A model generated the notes under the pieces. The model was given only the letters and a program-made list of their open reading frames with translations, was not told where the DNA came from and searched no databases. DNA of 5,189 nt, taken from contig CAMNHT010000107.1 in the NCBI GenBank assembly GCA_946539625.1, forward strand, positions 1-5,189, written 5' to 3'. The DNA is from an uncultured Clostridia bacterium. Its GTDB lineage: Bacteria; Bacillota_A; Clostridia; Christensenellales; CAG-138. The position numbers were made by a program, and so were the translations under genes. Shown here piece by piece: positions 1 to 5,189 of the stretch (the first letter of the stretch is position 1; the number at the start of each line of letters is the position of its first letter).

Positions 1-1029
1 ATGGAGATCCGGATCGTATCGTATACCGCGCGCGGCGAAAAAACCGCGCGGCGCGCCGCAGACGCGCTTATTCGGCAGGGACACGCCTGCCGCACGTTCG
101 CGCTCGAAAAGTTTTGCATGGACGGCGACGAACCGCTTATAACCTCCGCCGTCGAATGGGCAGAGGATGGCTTTCAAACTGCCGACGCACTGATCTTTGT
201 GTGCGCCGCGGGCATTGCGGTCCGCGCGATCGCGCCGTGGGTGAGGAGCAAAACAACCGATCCCGCGGTGCTGGTGATCGACGAGAAGGGGACGTTCGTG
301 ATCCCGCTGCTGTCCGGGCATATCGGCGGGGCAAACGCGCTCGCGCTTGCGCTTTCCGACGCGCTCGGCGCGACGCCGGTCGTGACCACGGCGACCGACC
401 TCAACGATCTGTTTGCGGTCGACGTCTTCGCAACAAAGAATCGCTTGAAAATCACGGACATGGCGCTGGCAAAGGAGATTTCCGCGGTTTTGCTCAGGGG
501 AGAGACTGTGGGTTTTTGTTCCGATCTTCCGGTCACGGGTCCGCTTCCGAACGGACTCACGGAGGGTGAAGCGGCGCTCGGCGTGTGCGTTTCGCGCGAG
601 GACAAAGCGCCGTTCCCGAAAACGCTCCGGCTGATCCCGAAACGCTTTGCGCTCGGCGTCGGCTGTAAAAAGGGCAAGGACGCGGACGCGCTTGAAGCGT
701 TCGTCCGAAGGACGCTGCGCATGTGCGGCGTATCGACAGACGAGCTTTTCTGCATGGCAAGCATCGACATAAAGCACGACGAAAAGGGACTTTTGGCACT
801 GTCGAATTCACTCGGTGTGCCGTTTTATACGTATTCGGCGGACGAGCTGAACGCGGCGCCGGGCGAATTCTCCGGTTCGGCGTTTGTGAAGGAAACGACG
901 GGTACGGACTGCGTTTCGGAACGCGCGGCGGTAAAGGCGTCTCACGGAGAACTGATCGTAAAAAAGATCGCGAAGGACGGCATGACCTTCGCGCTTGCGG
1001 AAAACAAGGAGGGGATCTCGTTTGAATAA
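1..1029 (+). CDS. cbiG: Cobalt-precorrin-5A hydrolase CbiG
   Basis: CbiG opens the delta-lactone of cobalt-precorrin-5A and removes the C20-derived two-carbon unit as acetaldehyde, giving cobalt-precorrin-5B. It is a cytosolic enzyme of the anaerobic cobalamin route. The 342-residue protein shows the family's three-part layout. The N-terminal domain (about 1-135) carries LIFVCAAGIAVRAIAP (64-79) and IPLLSGHIGGANALA (101-115). The middle part (about 135-210) begins with ATDLNDLFAVDVFATKN (131-147). The C-terminal domain (about 215-335) carries ALGVGCKKGKDADAL (217-231) and the GTDCVSERAA segment (301-310). The length is normal for a stand-alone CbiG. The ATG is the first base of the window and fits the usual family N-terminus (a short beta strand followed by T..G), but no upstream sequence is available to show its RBS. 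The gene overlaps cbiH by 8 nt. Identification is by recognised motifs; CbiG has no common look-alike, so I am confident. Confidence 0.95.
   Translation: MEIRIVSYTARGEKTARRAADALIRQGHACRTFALEKFCMDGDEPLITSAVEWAEDGFQTADALIFVCAAGIAVRAIAPWVRSKTTDPAVLVIDEKGTFVIPLLSGHIGGANALALALSDALGATPVVTTATDLNDLFAVDVFATKNRLKITDMALAKEISAVLLRGETVGFCSDLPVTGPLPNGLTEGEAALGVCVSREDKAPFPKTLRLIPKRFALGVGCKKGKDADALEAFVRRTLRMCGVSTDELFCMASIDIKHDEKGLLALSNSLGVPFYTYSADELNAAPGEFSGSAFVKETTGTDCVSERAAVKASHGELIVKKIAKDGMTFALAENKEGISFE
1006..1014 (+). promoter_or_regulatory. Shine-Dalgarno site deciding the TTG start of cbiH
   Basis: AAGGAGGGG lies inside the last codons of cbiG, 7 nt upstream of the TTG at 1022. It is the only good ribosome binding site near the 5' end of cbiH. 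It therefore favours 1022 over the other in-frame TTG at 995, which lies upstream of this site and has no comparable purine run before it. Confidence 0.8.
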
Positions 1030-1753
1030 GCTGTATGTGGTGGGGCTCGGTCCCGGCGGAGCGGACGGCATGACGGTCCGCGCGAAGGACGCGATCGAAA
1101 AAAGCGACGTGATCGTGGGCTACACGGTATATATTGACCTGATCCGGGATTTGTTTCCGAATAAGGCGTACCTTTCGACCCCGATGCGAAAGGAGGTCGA
1201 CCGCGTGCGGCTGGCGCTTTCGACCGCGGCACAAGGGCAGACCGTCGCCATGGTTTGTTCGGGCGACGCGGGCGTTTACGGCATGAGCGGGCTTTGCGAG
1301 GAGCTTCTTTCGGAATACCCCGGCGTGGAGATCGAGACCGTTCCCGGCGTGTCCGCGGTGCTTTCGGGCGCTGCGATCTTAGGCGCGCCGCTGATGCACG
1401 ACTTTGCGGTCATCAGTCTAAGTGACCTTCTGACCCCGTGGGAAAAGATCGAAAAGCGGCTTCTTTCCGCGGCGGAAGCGGACTTTGTGATCTGTCTCTA
1501 TAACCCCGCAAGCCACAAGCGCCGCGATTATCTCAAAAAAGCGTGCGAGCTTGTTTTGCGCTTTGCATCGCCGAAGACCGTCTGCGGAATTGCAAGGAAC
1601 ATCGGAAGAGACGGCGAGGAGACGCGGGTATTGACGCTCGAAGAACTCAGGGACGCCGAGGTCGACATGTTCTCGACCGTGTTTATCGGCAATTCCGAAA
1701 CCAGAGTCATCAACGGAAAAATGGTGACGCCGAGAGGATATCTGTATGAATAG
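1022..1753 (+). CDS. cbiH: Cobalt-precorrin-3 / precorrin-3B C17-methyltransferase CbiH (CobJ family)
   Basis: This SAM-dependent methyltransferase methylates C17 and drives ring contraction, giving the cobalt-precorrin-4-level intermediate. The 243-residue product is a typical tetrapyrrole methylase. It has the N-terminal loop YVVGLGPGG (5-13), MVCSGDAGVYGM (77-88) and VPGVSAVLSGAAILGAPLMHDFAVISLSDL (107-136 region; PGVSA at 108-112 and SLSDL at 132-136 are the clearest parts). It also has ICLYNPASHKRR (157-168), GIARNIGRDGEE (189-200) and FIGNSETRVINGKMVTPRGY (221-240). The last two are characteristic of CobJ/CbiH rather than CbiF, CbiL or CbiE. The start is taken as TTG at 1022, because it has a strong RBS and places the glycine-rich loop at the expected distance from the N-terminus. 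It lacks the C-terminal ferredoxin-like extension known from the Bacillus megaterium CbiH60 form. It overlaps cbiG and the next gene by 8 nt each. Confidence 0.94.
   Translation: MNKLYVVGLGPGGADGMTVRAKDAIEKSDVIVGYTVYIDLIRDLFPNKAYLSTPMRKEVDRVRLALSTAAQGQTVAMVCSGDAGVYGMSGLCEELLSEYPGVEIETVPGVSAVLSGAAILGAPLMHDFAVISLSDLLTPWEKIEKRLLSAAEADFVICLYNPASHKRRDYLKKACELVLRFASPKTVCGIARNIGRDGEETRVLTLEELRDAEVDMFSTVFIGNSETRVINGKMVTPRGYLYE
1733..1738 (+). promoter_or_regulatory. Ribosome binding site of the cbiJ-E-T fusion gene
   Basis: AGAGGA within the end of cbiH lies 7 nt before the ATG at 1746. It is a weaker match to AGGAGG than the sites before cbiH and cbiP. Initiation here probably also relies on coupling, because the upstream stop codon (TAG, 1751-1753) lies just past the start. 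Confidence 0.6.
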
Positions 1754-3713
1754 CATTTTGTTGTTTGCGGGCACGACTGAGGGGCGGCGGATCACCGAAG
1801 CGCTCATGGATCAGCCTGTAACGCTGACCGTCAGCGTCGCCACGGAGTACGGCGAAACGCTGATCGCGCCTGCCGAAAACGTCCGCGTGCTGTTCGGACG
1901 CAAAAACGCCGACGAGATCGAAGCGCTGATCAAAGAAACGCAGGCGCAGCTTCTGATCGACGCGACGCACCCGTATGCGGTCGAGGTCACGAAGACACTG
2001 AAAGCCGTCTGCGCATCGACCGGAACAGAATACATGCGCGTGCTGCGCGGCGCGTCGGACGCGGACGGCTGCGTGTTTGTCGACGATACCGACGCGGCGG
2101 TGCGGTATCTGAACGGCACGGAGGGGAACGTGCTCTTAACCGTCGGCAGCAAGGAGCTTGCCCGCTATACGGCGGTCAGAGACTATGAAACAAGATTGTT
2201 CGCCCGCATCCTGCCGGTGAAGGAATCGGCGGACGCGGCATTTGCGCTCGGTTTTTCGGGCAAAAACCTCATCTGCATGCAGGGACCGTTCTCCGAGGAA
2301 CTGAACGAGGCGACCATTCGCGCGATCGGCGCAAGGTACCTCGTCACCAAGGATACCGGCAGCGCGGGCGGCTTTTCGGAAAAGATCGCGGCGGCAAAGG
2401 CGTGCGGCGCCGTTCCCGTTGTGATCCGCCGTCCCGAGGAGGACGGGATCAGCGAAGAGGCATGCCTTTCGCTGCTTTCAAAGCGGTTCGGATTGAAACC
2501 GAACAAGCGGATCGCGGTGATCGGCATCGGCATGGACGGTGAACGGACGCTGACAGAGGAGGCTGTTCGCGCCGTAGAGCAGGCGGAGCTTCTTATCGGC
2601 GCAAAGCGCGTGACCGACGCGCTGCAAAGTTTCAATAAGCCCGTCAGGATCGCGATCGCGCCGCAGGAGATCGAGGCGGTCCTCCGTGAGTCAGACGCGC
2701 GGCGCATCGTTGTCGCCATGTCGGGCGATACGGGCTTTTTCAGCGGCACAAAGAAGCTTCTGCCGCGCATCTTAGATCTCAGTCCCACGGTTTTGCCGGG
2801 GATTTCCTCGGTCTCGTATTTTGCCGCAAAGCTCGGCGTGCCCTATCACGACGCGGCGCTTTTATCCGCGCACGGACGCACGGTGAATCTGCCGCAAAGG
2901 GTCAGAAACAATGCCGCCGCGTTTGTGCTGGTCGGCGGCGAGCACGGGGTAAAGGATCAGCTTACATTGCTGTGCGATCACGGGCTCGGACATCTTTCCG
3001 TTGCGGTCGGGACCGATCTCGGGAGCGATTCGGAAGCGATCGAACGCGGCACGGCGGAAACGCTCAAAGAACGGGATTTTTCGCCGCTTGCGATCGTGTA
3101 CATTGAAAACCCGGACGCGGCGTGCGCGGTCGTGACGCACGGGCGCCCGGACGAAGATTTTTTGCGCACCGAGGTGCCGATGACAAAGTCGGAGGTCCGC
3201 GCGGTGACGCTCAGCAAGCTGAAGCTCACAAAGGACGCGCTCTGCTGGGACGTCGGGGCTGGGACGGGCTCGGTGTCGCTTGAGATGGCGGACTGCTCTT
3301 CGGACGGATGGGTCTTTGCGATCGAGCGGAACGAATCCGCGTGCGATCTCATCGAGCAGAACAAGCGGCATCTCGGCGTGATGAACGTCACGGTCGTGCA
3401 GGGCAGCGCGCCGGAAGTGTTAACAGACCTTCCCGCGCCCACGCACGTCTTTATCGGCGGCAGCGGCGGAAACCTCAGGACGATCATCGAAGCGGCGCTT
3501 TCGAAGAATCCCCGCGTGCGCATCGTTTTGAACACGGTGACGGCGGAGACCTTTGCGGAGGCGACGGCGGTGATCCGCGATCTGCGGTTACTAAATGAGG
3601 AGATCGTCGAGCTGAACGTGTCCCGCGGGCGGAAGGTCGGCGGGTATCACCTCATGACCGCGCAGAATCCGGTCTATATCATTTCGTGCGAAGGGGGCGG
3701 GGAGGATGCATAG
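1746..3713 (+). CDS. cbiJ-cbiE-cbiT: Trifunctional fusion: cobalt-precorrin-6A reductase (CbiJ) + C5-methyltransferase (CbiE) + C15-methyltransferase/decarboxylase (CbiT)
   Basis: One uninterrupted 655-residue frame holds three enzymes. The CbiJ/CobK reductase (about 1-247) has LLFAGTTEGRR (5-15), IDATHPYA (71-78), GSKEL (134-138), QGPFS (179-183) and TKDTGSAGGFSEK (201-213). The CbiE tetrapyrrole methylase (about 254-460) has VIGIGMDG (258-265), MSGDTGFFSG (325-334), PGISSVSYFAAKLGVPYHDA (351-370) and SAHGR (374-378). The CbiT class I SAM methyltransferase (about 466-655) has MTKSEVRAVTLSKL (479-492), the SAM-binding WDVGAGTGSVSLE (501-513), AIERN (525-529), GSAPE (553-557), FIGGSGGN (569-576) and VLNTVTAET (594-602). 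Together these convert cobalt-precorrin-6A to 6B (reduction), 6B to 7 (C15 methylation plus loss of CO2 from the C12 acetate) and 7 to 8 (C5 methylation). The E-T half matches the known CbiET/CobL arrangement. The CbiJ part in front, joined by a linker of only about 6-8 residues, is the unusual element. All key motifs are intact, so each domain is probably active. The gene overlaps both neighbours by 8 nt. Confidence 0.93.
   Translation: MNSILLFAGTTEGRRITEALMDQPVTLTVSVATEYGETLIAPAENVRVLFGRKNADEIEALIKETQAQLLIDATHPYAVEVTKTLKAVCASTGTEYMRVLRGASDADGCVFVDDTDAAVRYLNGTEGNVLLTVGSKELARYTAVRDYETRLFARILPVKESADAAFALGFSGKNLICMQGPFSEELNEATIRAIGARYLVTKDTGSAGGFSEKIAAAKACGAVPVVIRRPEEDGISEEACLSLLSKRFGLKPNKRIAVIGIGMDGERTLTEEAVRAVEQAELLIGAKRVTDALQSFNKPVRIAIAPQEIEAVLRESDARRIVVAMSGDTGFFSGTKKLLPRILDLSPTVLPGISSVSYFAAKLGVPYHDAALLSAHGRTVNLPQRVRNNAAAFVLVGGEHGVKDQLTLLCDHGLGHLSVAVGTDLGSDSEAIERGTAETLKERDFSPLAIVYIENPDAACAVVTHGRPDEDFLRTEVPMTKSEVRAVTLSKLKLTKDALCWDVGAGTGSVSLEMADCSSDGWVFAIERNESACDLIEQNKRHLGVMNVTVVQGSAPEVLTDLPAPTHVFIGGSGGNLRTIIEAALSKNPRVRIVLNTVTAETFAEATAVIRDLRLLNEEIVELNVSRGRKVGGYHLMTAQNPVYIISCEGGGEDA
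3691..3705 (+). promoter_or_regulatory. Purine-rich ribosome binding region of cbiA
   Basis: A nearly uninterrupted purine run lies inside the last codons of the fusion gene. It contains AAGGGGG (3691-3697), 8 nt from the ATG, and GGAGG (3701-3705), which touches the ATG directly. The GGAGG core is too close to work in the normal geometry, so the upstream AAGGGGG is the more plausible pairing site. The arrangement is unusual but still supports the start at 3706. Confidence 0.55.
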
Positions 3714-5055
3714 TCCGCGTGTACTGTTTGCGGCGCCTGCTTCCGGCAGCGGCAAGACGACGATCGTGTGCGGCGTGCTGCGCGCGCTCAAAAACCGCGG
3801 CAAAGCGGTTTCTGCATTCAAGTGCGGACCGGACTACATCGACCCGCTGTTTCACGAGCGCGTTGTCGGCGTGAAAAGCGGCACATTGGACCTGTTCTTC
3901 TCCGGGGAGGAAACGCTGCGCCGCCTGTATGCGCAAAACGCCGAGGGCTCCGACTGCGCCGTGATCGAAGGCGTGATGGGCTATTACGACGGACTGAGTG
4001 CCGCAAGCGACGAGGCAAGCAGCTTTTCCGTCGCAAAGGCGCTCGACGCGCCGGTCGTGCTGATCATCGACAGCCGCGGGCAGAGCTTATCCGCGCTCGC
4101 GGCGCTGAAGGGTTTTTTGGAATTCCGTCCCGACAGCGGGATCAAGGGCGTGATCTTCAACCGCATGAGCGAGCATGTCTATTCCGCGCTGAAGCCAGCG
4201 GTAAAGGAAATGGGCGTCGTGCCGGTAGGCTTCGTTCCGAAGTCCGACGCGCTGACGCTCGAAAGCAGGCACCTGGGGCTTGTCACGCCAAACGAGATCA
4301 GCGATCTTTCCGAAAAACTCGACACGCTTGCCGCGCTTTTAGAACAGACGCTCGATTTCGATGCGCTCGATACGCTGATGCAGGCCGCGCCGGCGCTTTC
4401 CGTGCCGGAAGTGCCGAAGATCCCCGCCATGCCGAAGACCGTGATCGCGGTTGCAAGGGACGAGGCATTCTGCTTTCTGTACCGCGACAACCTCGCGCTC
4501 TTGCGGCGGTTCGGTGCCGAGCTTCGCTTCTTTTCACCGCTTGCCGATACGGCGCTTCCCGAAGGCACGCAGGGACTGCTCCTGCCCGGCGGGTACCCGG
4601 AGCTTTACGCAAAGCAGCTTTCCGAAAACGCCGCGATGCGAAACGCGATCAAAGACGCGATCGGGCGCGGCATGCCCTGTCTTGCCGAGTGCGGCGGGTT
4701 TCTGTATCTTCATGATACGCTGTCCGACATGGACGGCAACCCGTACCCGGTGTGCGGCGTGATCCGCGCGGACGCGGTGCGCACGCAAAAGCTTTCCCGC
4801 TTCGGCTATATCACGCTTTCGGTAGGGGAGGACACGGCGTTTTTCAAAGCGGGCGAAGCGATCCGGGCGCACGAGTTCCACTATTTCGAAAGCACGGACC
4901 CCGGCGCGGCGTGTTCCGCCGTAAAGCCCAACGGACGGGAATGGGCGTGCATGCACGCAAAGGGCAATCTTTTGGCGGGCTTTCCGCATCTCTTCTATGA
5001 ATCGAACCCGAAGCCGATCGAGCGCTTTTTAAGGCGCGCGGCAAAGGAGGTATAA
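3706..5055 (+). CDS. cbiA: Cobyrinic acid a,c-diamide synthase CbiA (CobB family)
   Basis: CbiA uses ATP and glutamine to amidate the c and a carboxylates of cobyrinic acid. The 449-residue protein has the family's two domains. The N-terminal ATP-binding, dethiobiotin-synthetase-like domain (about 1-225) has the P-loop ASGSGKTT (12-19), FKCGPDYIDP (38-47), EGVMGYYDG (88-96) and SRHLGLV (187-193). A proline/alanine-rich linker (about 227-243) leads to a class I glutamine amidotransferase domain (about 244-449). This has LLLPGGYPEL (291-300), the nucleophile Cys329 in LAECGGFLYL (326-335), SRFGYITL (364-371), HEFHYFES (389-396) and a C-terminal His427 as likely catalytic histidine. The length is typical. 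The ATG at 3706 gives the usual short lead into the P-loop strand. It overlaps the fusion gene by 8 nt and abuts cbiP. The family also contains amidases for other tetrapyrroles, but the operon context settles the cobyrinic acid role. Confidence 0.95.
   Translation: MHSPRVLFAAPASGSGKTTIVCGVLRALKNRGKAVSAFKCGPDYIDPLFHERVVGVKSGTLDLFFSGEETLRRLYAQNAEGSDCAVIEGVMGYYDGLSAASDEASSFSVAKALDAPVVLIIDSRGQSLSALAALKGFLEFRPDSGIKGVIFNRMSEHVYSALKPAVKEMGVVPVGFVPKSDALTLESRHLGLVTPNEISDLSEKLDTLAALLEQTLDFDALDTLMQAAPALSVPEVPKIPAMPKTVIAVARDEAFCFLYRDNLALLRRFGAELRFFSPLADTALPEGTQGLLLPGGYPELYAKQLSENAAMRNAIKDAIGRGMPCLAECGGFLYLHDTLSDMDGNPYPVCGVIRADAVRTQKLSRFGYITLSVGEDTAFFKAGEAIRAHEFHYFESTDPGAACSAVKPNGREWACMHAKGNLLAGFPHLFYESNPKPIERFLRRAAKEV
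5043..5050 (+). promoter_or_regulatory. Strong Shine-Dalgarno site of cbiP
   Basis: AAAGGAGG in the last codons of cbiA lies 5 nt before the ATG at 5056. It is the best match to the consensus in the window and confirms that ATG rather than the in-frame ATG at 5071. Confidence 0.85.
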
Positions 5056-5189
5056 ATGGCAAACGCGATCATGATCCAGGGCACAATGTCCAACGCGGGC
5101 AAAAGCCTGATCGCCGCGGGGCTCTGCCGCGTGTTCCGTCAGGACGGGTACCGGGTCGCGCCGTTCAAGGCGCAGAACATGGCGCTGAA
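5056..5189 (+). CDS. cbiP: Cobyric acid synthase CbiP (CobQ family), 5' part only
   Basis: Only the first 44 codons are inside the window, and the frame is open at the right edge. The family enzyme amidates side chains b, d, e and g of adenosylcobyrinic acid a,c-diamide, using ATP and glutamine, to give cobyric acid. The visible N-terminus is highly characteristic. It has IMIQGTMSN (5-13) leading into the P-loop AGKS (14-17), then [17 protein letters not shown] (22-38) and AQNMAL (39-44). The next, incomplete codon (AA-) fits the usual asparagine of QNMALNS. It starts immediately after the cbiA stop codon (TAA then ATG), in the same reading frame as cbiA. The amidotransferase half is beyond the window, so its integrity cannot be judged. 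The CbiP-specific QNMAL segment separates it from CbiA. Confidence 0.93.
   Translation, partial: MANAIMIQGTMSNAGKSLIAAGLCRVFRQDGYRVAPFKAQNMAL

Noticed and set aside
174..770. Minus-strand open frame of 198 codons inside cbiG
   Set aside because: It has Ser/Ala-rich low-complexity composition and no domain, and it mirrors the codon bias of cbiG.
995..1021. Upstream TTG as alternative start of cbiH
   Set aside because: It has no ribosome binding site and would add a basic nine-residue leader ahead of the conserved beta strand. The TTG at 1022 has a strong site.
557..1234. Long open frame on the minus strand (225 codons) across the end of cbiG and start of cbiH
   Set aside because: It is very rich in Arg, Pro and Ser, shows no recognisable motif and lies opposite well-conserved genes. 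GC-rich DNA gives such antisense frames by chance.
226..2659. GCGATCGC octamers (226-233 and 2652-2659), resembling the cyanobacterial HIP1 repeat
   Set aside because: There are only two copies in the window, both inside conserved codons of a sequence rich in GATC and CG. This is far too few for a HIP1-type genome.
3768..4715. Plus-strand 315-codon frame nested within cbiA
   Set aside because: It is strongly Arg-rich, the typical out-of-frame product of a GC-rich gene. cbiA in the other frame has all its expected motifs.
1..5189. Search for a cobalamin riboswitch, promoter, terminator, tRNA, CRISPR or insertion sequence
   Set aside because: Genes overlap or abut throughout, leaving no intergenic space, and I saw no repeat array, transposase motif or hairpin followed by a T-run.

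Overview
The window is one densely packed, entirely plus-strand piece of an anaerobic (early cobalt insertion) cobalamin biosynthesis operon. It holds four complete genes and the start of a fifth: cbiG (1-1029), cbiH/cobJ (1022-1753), a three-domain cbiJ-cbiE-cbiT fusion (1746-3713), cbiA/cobB (3706-5055) and the 5' end of cbiP/cobQ (5056 to the window edge). No stretch lacks a gene. I see no RNA gene, mobile element, repeat array, terminator or riboswitch. The operon's promoter, and any cobalamin riboswitch, must lie outside the window.

The organism looks like a GC-rich anaerobic bacterium, most likely a member of the Clostridia/Firmicutes. The reasons are strong AGGAGG-type ribosome binding sites, a TTG start and the cbi-type gene set. 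CbiG in particular belongs to the cobalt-dependent oxygen-independent route. This placement is inference; no taxonomic marker is present.

The proteins cover much of the corrin-ring branch. CbiH does the C17 methylation and ring contraction, and CbiG opens the lactone and loses the two-carbon fragment. The fusion protein then reduces cobalt-precorrin-6A (CbiJ), methylates C15 and decarboxylates the C12 acetate (CbiT), and methylates C5 (CbiE). CbiA amidates side chains a and c of cobyrinic acid, and CbiP amidates b, d, e and g to give cobyric acid. The enzymes needed in between (CbiL, CbiF, CbiD, CbiC) are not here and are expected in flanking sequence.

The most notable features are architectural. 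Three consecutive pathway steps sit in one 655-residue polypeptide. The first three gene junctions share the same 8-nt start/stop overlap of form NTGNATAR, and the fourth is a directly abutting TAA-ATG. This suggests tight translational coupling. I found no evidence of a wholly new system; the region is a well-formed cobalamin operon with an unusual fusion.
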